From Streptomyces paradoxus (GTDB lineage Bacteria > Actinomycetota > Actinomycetes > Streptomycetales > Streptomycetaceae): 64,000 nt of DNA. The stretch spans positions 558,001 to 622,000 of the forward strand of contig NZ_JACHGV010000002.1 in assembly GCF_014202475.1 (NCBI RefSeq), written 5' to 3'. Shown one piece after another: positions 47,946 through 55,903 of the stretch; the first letter of the stretch is position 1; each line of letters begins with the position of its first letter. The position numbers were made by a program, and so were the translations under genes. The notes under the pieces are model-generated. The model worked only from the letters and a program-made list of their open reading frames with translations, did not search any database and was not told the DNA's origin.

Positions 47946-49331
47946 ATGCCCAGCAGCACCACCCAGACGCCGACCGGCACGGACGGCGTCTCCCTCTCCC
48001 ACGGCCTGAAGCAGCGCCACCTGTCGATGATCGCGCTCGGCGGGGTGATCGGAGCCGGTCTGTTCGTCGGCTCCGGTGCCGGTATCGCCGCCGCCGGTCC
48101 GTCGATCGTGGTCGCCTACGCCCTCTCCGGTGTCCTCGTGATGCTGGTGATGCGGATGCTCGGCGAGATGTCGGCCGCGTATCCGTCGTCGGGGTCGTTC
48201 TCGGCGCACGCCGAGCGGGCGATCGGCCCCTGGGCCGGATTCACCGCCGGCTGGTCCTTCTGGGTGCTGCTCTGCACGGCCGTCGGCCTGGAGGGCATCG
48301 GCGCCGCGAAGATCGTCAGCGGCTGGCTGCCGGGTACGCCGGAGTGGGCGTGGGTGGCGCTGTTCATGGTCGTCTTCTGCGCCACGAACCTCGCGGCCGT
48401 GAAGAACTTCGGCGAGTTCGAGTTCTGGTTCGCGGCGCTGAAGGTCGGCGCGATCACCCTGTTCCTGGTGCTGGGTGTCCTGGCGATCCTCGGGATCCTG
48501 CCCGGCACGGACTCGCCGGGCGCGAGTCACCTCACGGACTTCCTGCCGAACGGCAGCGAGGGCCTGGTCATCGGCCTGCTCGCCTCGGTCTTCGCCTACG
48601 GCGGCCTGGAGACGGTCACCATCGCGGCGGCCGAGTCGGAGAACCCCGTCCAGGGCGTCGCGAGCGCGGTCCGCACGGCGATGTGGCGCATCGCGCTGTT
48701 CTACATCGGCTCGATGGCCGTCATCGTCACGCTCGTCCCCTGGGACTCCAAGGAGGTCGTCGAGAAGGGCCCGTACGTCGCCGCCCTCGACGAGCTCGGC
48801 ATCCCGGGCGCCGGCCAGCTGATGAACGTGGTCGTGCTGGTCGCCCTGCTGTCGGCGATGAACGCCAACATCTACGGCGCCTCGCGCATCGCGTACTCGC
48901 TGGTGGAGCGCGGCCAGGGCCCGAAGGGTCTTGGCCGGGTCTCGGGCGGGGTGCCGCGGATCGCCGTGCTGGCGTCCTCGGTCTTCGGCTTCCTGTGCGT
49001 GCTGCTGAGCTACTGGCGGCCCGACGACGTCTTCGCCTGGCTGCTGAACATGATCGGCGCGGTGATCCTGGCCGTCTGGATCTTCATCGCCGTCTCGCAA
49101 CTGCGGCTGCGCCGCCGCCTGGAGCGTGAGTCCCCGGAGAAGCTGGCCGTGCGTATGTGGGCGTTCCCCTGGCTGACCTGGGTCGCCCTGGCCGGCATGG
49201 CCGCGGTCTTCGTCCTGATGGCCCGCGAGCCGGACACGCGGGTGCAGCTGTACTCGACGGGCGGGATGATCCTGGTCCTGGCGGCGGTCGGGTACGCCTG
49301 GCAGCGGACGCGGGCCAGGGCCGAGGACTGA
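47946..49331 (+). CDS. APC-family amino acid permease, paralogue of the gene at 35955
   Basis: 461 residues with twelve membrane helices. It shares long near-identical blocks with the first permease: LKQRHLSMIALGGVIGAGLF and MRMLGEMSAAYPSSGSFSAH near the start, and VPWDSKEV later. The substrate is unknown. It is not obviously part of the sulfur operon, since a terminator lies between. ATG 47946; the ribosome site is weak. Its TGA directly abuts the TCA (stop) of the opposing STAND gene, leaving no intergenic base. Confidence 0.9.
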   Translation: MPSSTTQTPTGTDGVSLSHGLKQRHLSMIALGGVIGAGLFVGSGAGIAAAGPSIVVAYALSGVLVMLVMRMLGEMSAAYPSSGSFSAHAERAIGPWAGFTAGWSFWVLLCTAVGLEGIGAAKIVSGWLPGTPEWAWVALFMVVFCATNLAAVKNFGEFEFWFAALKVGAITLFLVLGVLAILGILPGTDSPGASHLTDFLPNGSEGLVIGLLASVFAYGGLETVTIAAAESENPVQGVASAVRTAMWRIALFYIGSMAVIVTLVPWDSKEVVEKGPYVAALDELGIPGAGQLMNVVVLVALLSAMNANIYGASRIAYSLVERGQGPKGLGRVSGGVPRIAVLASSVFGFLCVLLSYWRPDDVFAWLLNMIGAVILAVWIFIAVSQLRLRRRLERESPEKLAVRMWAFPWLTWVALAGMAAVFVLMAREPDTRVQLYSTGGMILVLAAVGYAWQRTRARAED

Positions 49332-51524
49332 TCAGCCCCGGGCCTCGGCCTGCCAGGTGGCGACCCAGGCCCGGTCATGGGCGGCGAACGGGTGCTCCTC
49401 TCCGAGCACCCGTGCCCGGTGTTCGGACAGCTCCTTCATCATCCTGATGGCCTCGTCGGTCCTGCCCAGGGCATGGGTGATCCGGGCGGTGAGGGAGGTG
49501 GCCGACAGGGTGAGGGGATGGTCCGGGCCCTGGAGCCGGAGCCGGTCGGCCAGCACCTGGCGGGCCATGGGTTCGGCCTCCTCGTGGCGGCCGAACTCGA
49601 ACAGGCCGCCGGCGTAGTCGTGCCGGGCCAGCACCGTCGTGGGATGGTCCGGGCCCAGGGCACGCTCGCAGGCCCCGACGAGCGCCGGCCCCTCCTCCGC
49701 GAGCTCCCGCTCCTTGCCGAGCTGGGGCAGGATCTCGATCAGCCCGCACCAGATGAACAACGCCTCCGGGCTGTCCTCCCCCAGCGTCCGCCGGTAGCCG
49801 TCCAGCGCCCGCCTGCCCCAGCTCTCGGCCTCCTCGTCCCGGTCGAGCAGATCGAGCGACTGGGACAGCGCTGCGCAACTGTGCAGCGTGTCCACGTCGT
49901 CGGCCCCGAGCAGAGCCTCCCGGCGTTCCAGCACCCGACGGTGCAGCTCCTCCGATTCGGCGAACCGCCCCATCCGGAACAACGCCGTGCCCTGGAGGTG
50001 CTCGGCCTCCAGGACCAGCCGGTGCTCGGCGCCCAGGACGCCCCGGGCCGCTGCGACGACCGTGGGCGCGAGCACCAGTGCCGCCGCGTAGTCCCCCGAC
50101 TCGTAGACCTGCCGCAGGACCCGGACCCCGAGGGCCGCGGTCCGTTCGTCAGCGGCCGCCGTGAGCAGCCTCGTCACGTGCGGTGCCAGCAGCGCGAGCC
50201 GGCTCCGCGTCGCGGGGGAGTCGGAGCCCTCGCCGGGCAGGGCGGCCTCCAGGAGTGAGGCCGCGGCCCGTGCCACGATCGCCCGCCGGTCCTCGGGCAC
50301 TCCCCCGGCGACGCTGTCGAGCAGCACCCCGTGGGCCCGTACGCAGCGCACCCCGTCCACGGTGACCAGTTCGGCCAGCGAGTGGTCGATCAGCCCCTTC
50401 AGCGCCGGCTCCAACTGCTCGGGGCGAAGGGCGGGTTCGAGCCCGTCGGGGGTCACCTCTCCCCGCGCCACCGGCACCAGCACGCTCAAGGGCACCGGAT
50501 CCGCGGCCAGGAACGACAGCAACCGCAGCAGTGTCGTCGCCTCGGGAAGCCCCTGCCCCGCCAGGGCGTCCAGCGACAGCTGCCAGGTGCGGCCCACCAG
50601 TTGGCGTGACTGGCTGCCGCCGTGCCCGGCCGCTCCCCTGTCGACGATCACCGTCGACTCCTCGCCGAGCTTGCGGTCGTACTCGTCCATGGACCACGAC
50701 TCCAGGAGTTGGTGGGAAAGATGGGAGCCGGCGAGCGTGAGGGCGAGCGGCAGACGGCCCAGGCGCTCGGCGACCTTCCGTGCCGATGCCAGGTCGCCCG
50801 CGTCCGGCGCGAGATCGCACAGCACCTGGGCCGCCTCCTCCAACGGCAGGACGCCCAGGGGGTGCCGGTGGACGCCCGGTCTCCGCCACAGCGGCGACGT
50901 GGCGTGGCGGGTCGTGACCAGAACCGTGCCGCGACCGCTGGCCCGGAGCCAGGCACCGCCTTCCAGAACCGTCGGGTCGTCGGCGTTGTCGAGGACGAGG
51001 AGCCACGGGGCGCCGGAGTGGTCGAGGTAGTGCCAGACGAGGTCGGCGGCAGCGCGCCGGCCCGCTGCCGCGGCGGCGAGCTCATCCGCCCCCGCACCCC
51101 GGTCCCCGGCGACCGCCAGCATCCCGGCGCGCAGGGACATCAGCTCGGACGCGTTGACCCAGAAGCCGACGCGCCCGTGTGCGCGCACCGCCTCGGTGAA
51201 CAGCCAGTAGGCCAGCGCGGTCTTGCCGCAGCCGCCCATGCCGTGCACGACGTGCACCTCACCGCCGGGTCCGGCGACGGCCGCGCCGAGCCTCTCGCGG
51301 AGTTGCTCACGGTCGCGCAGGATGCCCGGCGCCCGGCCGACCAGCGGCATCCGTACGGAGTCGGGAGCGGTCGGCCCGGCACCCGCCAGGGCCGCGGCCT
51401 CCCGCCCGAACAGCGGGCCGCCCGCACCGGCCCCGTAGTGATGGTGGTGTTCCTCGATGTACTGGTCGCCGGAGGTCTGGAAGATCCGCCCCTGTCCCGA
51501 GGCCCGGGCGCCGAGTTCGCTCAT
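49332..51524 (-). CDS. STAND-type NTPase with tetratricopeptide-like C terminus
   Basis: 730 residues. The N terminus holds GQGRIFQTSGDQYIEEHHHHYG. An NB-ARC-like NTPase follows: GMGGCGKT (95-102, Walker A), LLVLDNADD (Walker B) and VLVTTRHATSPLW (sensor region). A winged-helix region leads to helical repeats (about 490-720) such as RRVLERREALLGADDVDTLHS and CERALGPDHPTTVLARHDY, typical of TPR_10/12 repeats. STAND proteins are ligand-triggered switches used in signalling and immunity. No effector domain is fused; the ATG overlaps the stop of the upstream small gene (ATGA), so that protein may be its partner. Confidence 0.85.
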   Translation of the reverse strand: MSELGARASGQGRIFQTSGDQYIEEHHHHYGAGAGGPLFGREAAALAGAGPTAPDSVRMPLVGRAPGILRDREQLRERLGAAVAGPGGEVHVVHGMGGCGKTALAYWLFTEAVRAHGRVGFWVNASELMSLRAGMLAVAGDRGAGADELAAAAAGRRAAADLVWHYLDHSGAPWLLVLDNADDPTVLEGGAWLRASGRGTVLVTTRHATSPLWRRPGVHRHPLGVLPLEEAAQVLCDLAPDAGDLASARKVAERLGRLPLALTLAGSHLSHQLLESWSMDEYDRKLGEESTVIVDRGAAGHGGSQSRQLVGRTWQLSLDALAGQGLPEATTLLRLLSFLAADPVPLSVLVPVARGEVTPDGLEPALRPEQLEPALKGLIDHSLAELVTVDGVRCVRAHGVLLDSVAGGVPEDRRAIVARAAASLLEAALPGEGSDSPATRSRLALLAPHVTRLLTAAADERTAALGVRVLRQVYESGDYAAALVLAPTVVAAARGVLGAEHRLVLEAEHLQGTALFRMGRFAESEELHRRVLERREALLGADDVDTLHSCAALSQSLDLLDRDEEAESWGRRALDGYRRTLGEDSPEALFIWCGLIEILPQLGKERELAEEGPALVGACERALGPDHPTTVLARHDYAGGLFEFGRHEEAEPMARQVLADRLRLQGPDHPLTLSATSLTARITHALGRTDEAIRMMKELSEHRARVLGEEHPFAAHDRAWVATWQAEARG

Positions 51525-51940
51525 CGCTCGGTGATGTGCTGGTCGCGTCCGGCCTGGTAGACCCGGCCGCTGCCGGAGACCTCGGCGCGCAGCCGGACGT
51601 CCACCACGGACTGTGCCTCCGGGGGCTGGGGGTTCAATTCCGCGAGGATCCTGCGCAGTTCGTCGGCCACCTCGGGCCGGGCGACCAGGAGCCGGCGGAC
51701 CCTCGCCTGCCACTCGGCGGTGAGTTCGGACTCGGTGTCGGCGTCGCCGGTTCGCCGGGCGAGCAGGAGGTCCTCGCGGGTGGCCTCCAGTTCGCCGTCG
51801 ACGGCCTCCGCGCGGTCGGGCTGGAAGCGCTGCCAGAGGGAGACGAGGCCCTCACGGGCCGACTCCCAGGTCTGGCCGACCATCAGCGTCACCATCGTCG
51901 TTCCCGCGGTTCTGGCGAGTTCGGCGATCTCGGGCCCCAT
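51521..51940 (-). CDS. Small partner protein of the STAND NTPase, function unknown
   Basis: 139 residues, mostly helical. The first 20 residues (IAELARTAGTTMVTLMVGQT) could be a hydrophobic helix. A charged coiled-coil-like middle (about 45-100) precedes a C-terminal GSGRVYQAGRDQHITER. That tail matches the N terminus of the downstream STAND protein (GQGRIFQTSGDQYI): a shared G-x-G-R-[VI]-[YF]-Q-x3-D-Q-x-I motif. I know the motif type from streptomycete STAND loci but not its role. Translationally coupled to the STAND gene. Confidence 0.75.
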   Translation of the reverse strand: MGPEIAELARTAGTTMVTLMVGQTWESAREGLVSLWQRFQPDRAEAVDGELEATREDLLLARRTGDADTESELTAEWQARVRRLLVARPEVADELRRILAELNPQPPEAQSVVDVRLRAEVSGSGRVYQAGRDQHITER

Positions 51941-52050
51941 GGCCGCCCCCTTTCCCTACGAGGACCGATAGTAGGTCGCGCTCCGCCGGGCGCGCACCGC
52001 CGTTCCGCGCGTCCGCCCCGCTCGGCCCTCTTCTTGCTGTTAGCGTGTAT

Positions 52051-52067
52051 CTGCAAGCTTGTTGCAA
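52051..52067 (+). promoter_or_regulatory. sodF: Nur box (nickel-responsive operator) upstream of sodF
   Basis: TGCAA (52052-52056), five bases, TTGCAA (52062-52067): an exact match to the Nur consensus TGCAA-N5-TTGCA known from S. coelicolor, where Nur with nickel represses sodF. It lies 25 bp before the sodF start. A TAGCGT at 52041-52046 may be the -10 element, so the box would cover the transcription start. Confidence 0.8.
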
Positions 52068-52091
52068 TAAGGTCCGGAGGGGATCCCGCCC

Positions 52092-52742
52092 ATGCCCGTC
52101 TACACGTTGCCTGAACTGCCCTACGACTACTCCGCGCTCGCCCCCGTGATCAGCCCCGAGATCATCGAGCTGCATCACGACAAGCACCACGCCGCCTATG
52201 TGAAGGGCGCCAACGACACGCTGGAGCAGCTTGCCGAGGCGCGGGACAAGGAGACGTGGGGGTCGATCAACGGGCTGGAGAAGAACCTGGCCTTCCATCT
52301 CTCCGGGCACATCCTGCACAGCATCTACTGGCAGAACATGACCGGTCCGAAGGACGGCGGCGGTGGCGAGCCGCTGGCGCAGGACGGGGTGGGTGAGCTC
52401 GCGGACGCGATCACCGAGTCCTTCGGGTCCTTCGCGAACTTCAAGGCGCAGCTGTCCAAGGCCTCCGCGACCACGCAGGGCTCCGGCTGGGGCGTGCTCG
52501 CGTACGAGCCGCTGAGCGGGCGGCTGATCGTGGAGCAGGTCTACGACCACCAGGGCAACGTCGGCCAGGGCGCCACCCCGATCCTCGTCTTCGACGCCTG
52601 GGAGCACGCCTTCTACCTCCAGTACCGCAACCAGAAGGTCGACTTCATCGAGGCGATGTGGCAGGTCGTCAACTGGCAGGACGTGGCCCGCCGTTACCAG
52701 GCGGCCAAGTCCCGCGCGGATGTGCTGCTGCTGGCGCCCTGA
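52092..52742 (+). CDS. sodF: Iron/manganese-family superoxide dismutase (SodF type)
   Basis: 216 residues. Converts superoxide to oxygen and hydrogen peroxide. Metal ligands are His28 (ELHHDKHH), His76 (ILHSIYW), Asp168 and His172 ([13 protein letters not shown]). The N terminus [14 protein letters not shown] is typical. The exact Nur box upstream predicts repression by nickel, reciprocal to a nickel SOD elsewhere in the genome, as in S. coelicolor. ATG with GGAGGGG 8 nt upstream. Single gene with a strong terminator. Confidence 0.95.
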   Translation: MPVYTLPELPYDYSALAPVISPEIIELHHDKHHAAYVKGANDTLEQLAEARDKETWGSINGLEKNLAFHLSGHILHSIYWQNMTGPKDGGGGEPLAQDGVGELADAITESFGSFANFKAQLSKASATTQGSGWGVLAYEPLSGRLIVEQVYDHQGNVGQGATPILVFDAWEHAFYLQYRNQKVDFIEAMWQVVNWQDVARRYQAAKSRADVLLLAP

Positions 52743-52805
52743 GTCCGTGAAGCGTCCTGCCTCGTGATCGTCTTCTCACCCTTCACGACCGGCAGGCGGA
52801 AAGAA

Positions 52806-52842
52806 GGAAACCCCCGCGAGGACATGACTCGCGGGGGTTTCC
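52806..52842. terminator. Bidirectional terminator, 15-bp perfect stem
   Basis: GGAAACCCCCGCGAG and CTCGCGGGGGTTTCC with a 7-nt loop, between the convergent sodF and methyltransferase genes. Confidence 0.85.
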
Positions 52843-52853
52843 CGTGGTGCGCG

Positions 52854-53630
52854 CTACGGCTTGCGGCCCACGCCGCCGTGCTGGCCGATCGGCTCGGCCT
52901 GCGCGCCCGGCTCGGGGCGCCACAGCGGCACCGAGACCACGCCCGGCTCCACCAGCTCCAGGCCCTCGAAGAACGCCTCGATCTGCTCGACCGGCCGCAG
53001 GAAGTACGGGACCGCGCCGGTCTCGTTGTAGGCGTCCTGCGCCTGCTCGTAGGCCGGGTCCGTGCCGCGGGAGCCCTCGTTGAGGGAGAGGTGGCTGCCG
53101 GACGGCAGTGGAGCCATGAGGCGGCGGACCAGGTCACGGGCCTGCTCGTAGTCGGCCACGTGCCCCAGGATGCCGCTGAGGATCAGGGCCGTGGGCCGGG
53201 TGAGGTCGAGGGTCTTCCCCGCGGCCTCGATGATCCGCTCGGGCTCGTGGAGGTTGATGGGCTCGTACGCCGTGGCGCCCTCGGGGGTGGAGGTGAGCAG
53301 GGCGCGGGCGTGGGCGAGGACCAGCGGGTCGTTGTCGACGTAGACGATCCGCGCCTCGGGGGCGAGGCGCTGGGCGACCTCGTGGGTGTTGTCGACGGTC
53401 GGCAGGCCGGTGCCGACGTCGAGGAACTGCCGTACGCCGGCCTCCTGGACGAGGTAGCGGATGCTGCGGCCGAGGAAGGCGCGGCTGCTGCGGGCGATGG
53501 TGACGATGCCGGGGAAGACGGCGGTGTACGCGTCACCGGCCGCCTCGTCCACCGGGTAGTTGTCCTTGCCGCCCAGCCAGTAGTTCCAGATCCGGGCCGA
53601 GTGCGGCACCGACGTGTCGATCTGCGTCAT
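52854..53630 (-). CDS. DUF574-type SAM-dependent methyltransferase
   Basis: 258 residues of the large streptomycete DUF574 (Methyltransf_19) family. The N terminus DTSVPHSARIWNYWLGGKDNYPVD is the family hallmark. The SAM site is FLDVGTGLPT (motif I) followed by ARIVYVDNDPLVLAHARALL. Members occur in dozens of copies per genome and their substrates are unknown. ATG start 12 bp after the stop of the histidine phosphatase gene, so it may be the last gene of the minus-strand FGGY operon. Confidence 0.92.
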   Translation of the reverse strand: MTQIDTSVPHSARIWNYWLGGKDNYPVDEAAGDAYTAVFPGIVTIARSSRAFLGRSIRYLVQEAGVRQFLDVGTGLPTVDNTHEVAQRLAPEARIVYVDNDPLVLAHARALLTSTPEGATAYEPINLHEPERIIEAAGKTLDLTRPTALILSGILGHVADYEQARDLVRRLMAPLPSGSHLSLNEGSRGTDPAYEQAQDAYNETGAVPYFLRPVEQIEAFFEGLELVEPGVVSVPLWRPEPGAQAEPIGQHGGVGRKP

Positions 53631-53642
53631 GTGCCCATAGTG

Positions 53643-54266
53643 CTACGGCACATCGGCCTCGCACGGCACATTGAGTGAGAGGAGTGCGGCGGAACCGTCG
53701 GGGTTCACGCGCAGTTCGCTGATGGCCGCGTTCCGCAACCGCGGGAGCACTCTGCGGTACTCGCTCACCGGGATCGACAGCAACGTGCACAGCACCAGCC
53801 GCAGCAGGGTGTTGTGGGCGACGACCAGGACGCGTTCGCCGGGGTGGGCGGCGGCGATGCCCCTGAGGGCGCGCACGCCGCGGGCCGCCGCCGCACGCGG
53901 GTCCTCGGCGCCCGGGAAGGAGTGCTCCACCGGGTCGGCCCGGTAGGCCGCGGCCCACTCCGGGTCCTCGGCCTCGAACTCGGCGAGCGTCCGGCCCTCC
54001 AGCACACCGAAGTCGCATTCGCGCAGGTGGGGTTCGCTCTGGGCGGTGAGGCCGAGGGCGCGGCAGGCGGGCTCGGCGGTGGCGACGGCGCGGGACAGCG
54101 GGGACGTCCAGATCGCGTCGACGGGATGGGCGGCTGCCCACCGGCCGAGGGCCTCGGCCTGGACGCGGCCGGTGTCGGTGAGGTCGATGTCGCTGATGCC
54201 GGCGTAGCGGTTCTCGGCGTGCCAGACGGTCTGTCCGTGGCGGACCAGCAGAAGGGTCGTACTCAT
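53643..54266 (-). CDS. Histidine phosphatase (phosphoglycerate mutase-like)
   Basis: 207 residues. The catalytic LLVRHGQT holds His10, with the family features WTSPLSRAVATAEPA, LRECDFGVLEG and LVVAHNTLLR (second His). The sequence is of the phosphatase rather than mutase branch. ATG overlaps the stop of the FGGY kinase as ATGA. A kinase and a phosphatase made as a coupled pair suggests control of a sugar-phosphate pool or removal of a misphosphorylated sugar. Confidence 0.92.
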   Translation of the reverse strand: MSTTLLLVRHGQTVWHAENRYAGISDIDLTDTGRVQAEALGRWAAAHPVDAIWTSPLSRAVATAEPACRALGLTAQSEPHLRECDFGVLEGRTLAEFEAEDPEWAAAYRADPVEHSFPGAEDPRAAAARGVRALRGIAAAHPGERVLVVAHNTLLRLVLCTLLSIPVSEYRRVLPRLRNAAISELRVNPDGSAALLSLNVPCEADVP

Positions 54267-55747
54267 GACGCGGAAGTATCCCGGCTCAGGCGGCTGTGTG
54301 CGTGCGCGGCGACCGGGCCGGGCAGCCAGCCGCGGTCCCGCAGGGCGTCGACCAGACGCGCGTACGGCTCGGCGAAGACCGCGGTGCGGCCGGGGCGGGG
54401 GTCGACGACGGTCCGGACGCGCACCATGCGTTCGGCGACGTCCGCGAGGGCCCCGGCCTCCGACGCCCCGTAGACGGCCAGTGCCGCCATGCCCAGGGCC
54501 GGTTCGGTCTGCCGGGGGACCCGGGCCGGGCGGCCCAGGATGTCGGCGCGCAGCTGGTTCCAGTACGGGCTGCGGGCACCGCCGCCCGTGAAGGTGAGGG
54601 GGCCGTCGAGGGGTGCGCCGAGATGGTGCAGGTAGTCCAGGCACAGCCGCTCGGCGTAGCCGACTCCCTGGAGGAGCGCCGCCCACAGGTCGGCGTCCTC
54701 CACGGGGTCGCCCAGGACGAACGGGGTCGCCTCCGGTGCCCGGAAGGGGAACCGCTCCCCCGGCGAGACGAGGGGGTAGGCGACCGCGTTGGACGGCTCG
54801 TACGCCCTGGCCGGTGCGTCCATCCCGGACGGGTCGGCCCCCGGGAAGTGCGCCGCGAGCGCCCCGGCCCCGACGCTCGACGCCCCGCCGGGCAGCCAGG
54901 TGCCGTCCGGGGCACGGTGGTTGTAGACCACTCCGTCGGGGTCGTGGACCGGGTCGCGGGCGGCGCCCTTCAGCACGAGCGTGGTGCCGAGCACGGAGTT
55001 CCAGGAGCCGGGCCGCAGTGCGCCCGACGCGATCTGGGCCGCGCAGCCGTCGGTCATCCCGGCGAGCACCGGTGTGCCGGCGGGGATGCCGGTGGCGTCG
55101 GCGGCGGCCGGGCAGACCTCGCCGAGGCGCGTCCCCGGGCGGACCACCCCCGGCAACAGACCGTCGGGCAGGCCCAGCCGGGCCAGGGCGGCCTCCGGCC
55201 AGCGGTCGCCCGCCAGGTCGTAGCCCGTCTTCAGGGCATGGCTGGAATCGGCGAGCGGCGGCTCGCCCGTGAGCCGGCCGACGACCAGGTCGGGCTGGTG
55301 CGTCAGGCGCAGCGAGGTGCCGCCGTACTCCCCCAGCAGCCACAGCGCCTTCGGCAGCGCCCAGGTGTCCTGGACCGCGAGCCCCGCCTCCCGCGCCCGC
55401 GCGGCCTGCGCCTTCGCCCGCCCGTCGTCGTACATCAGCGCGGGGCTGACCGGGCGGCCCGAGCCGTCCGTGAGCAGGACCGTGCCGGACGTGCCGCACA
55501 CCGCGAGTCCGCCGACCGGCAGACCGGGCGGCGCGGAGCCGAGGGCCGCCCGCGACGCCTCGCACAGCGCCGCCCACCACCGCAGCGGGTCCTGCTCGTG
55601 CCGCACCCCGTCCCGCCGCCCCGTGAGCGGGGCCGAGCCGCTGCCGAGGACCGTGCCGTCGGCGGTGACGAGCAGCACGCGGACGCTCTGCGTGCCCAGG
55701 TCGACGCCCAGCCAGCCCGCACCCTCGCCCGCACCGTCGTTCACCAT
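54263..55747 (-). CDS. FGGY-family carbohydrate kinase
   Basis: 494 residues, two actin-like domains. Phosphate-binding GVDLGTQSVRVLLV opens the protein; GMTDGCAAQIASG carries the catalytic Asp, and FTGGGARSPYWNQL is the C-terminal FGGY signature. It resembles xylulo-, glycerol- or gluconokinases; the exact sugar cannot be told. ATG 55747 with GGGAGG 6 nt upstream; the frame is open 34 codons further without similarity. Divergent from the ABC importer operon, so probably controlled by the same DeoR regulator. Confidence 0.92.
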   Translation of the reverse strand: MVNDGAGEGAGWLGVDLGTQSVRVLLVTADGTVLGSGSAPLTGRRDGVRHEQDPLRWWAALCEASRAALGSAPPGLPVGGLAVCGTSGTVLLTDGSGRPVSPALMYDDGRAKAQAARAREAGLAVQDTWALPKALWLLGEYGGTSLRLTHQPDLVVGRLTGEPPLADSSHALKTGYDLAGDRWPEAALARLGLPDGLLPGVVRPGTRLGEVCPAAADATGIPAGTPVLAGMTDGCAAQIASGALRPGSWNSVLGTTLVLKGAARDPVHDPDGVVYNHRAPDGTWLPGGASSVGAGALAAHFPGADPSGMDAPARAYEPSNAVAYPLVSPGERFPFRAPEATPFVLGDPVEDADLWAALLQGVGYAERLCLDYLHHLGAPLDGPLTFTGGGARSPYWNQLRADILGRPARVPRQTEPALGMAALAVYGASEAGALADVAERMVRVRTVVDPRPGRTAVFAEPYARLVDALRDRGWLPGPVAAHAHSRLSRDTSAS

Positions 55748-55823
55748 CCGGAACCTCCCACGCCGTCGCAGCCGGATCTGTGAACTTCTCACTGTGCCCC
55801 GATATTTTCCCGTGCGCGAGGGA

Positions 55824-55881
55824 TTGACGCCCAACTTCAGCCGTTCCACCCTCTGTTAACGAGTCGACTCGACGTGTTAAC
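55824..55881 (+). promoter_or_regulatory. Promoter and repeated TGTTAAC operator of the sugar ABC operon
   Basis: TTGACG (55824-55829), 17 bp, CACCCT (55847-55852) is a plausible promoter. TGTTAAC occurs at 55854-55860 and 55875-55881, exactly 21 bp apart (two helical turns), flanking a 10-bp palindrome GAGTCGACTC (55861-55870). The site covers the predicted start and suits a repressor, probably the operon's DeoR protein. Confidence 0.6.
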
Positions 55882-55903
55882 CAGGCTCCACGCGGAGGTA
55901 CGG

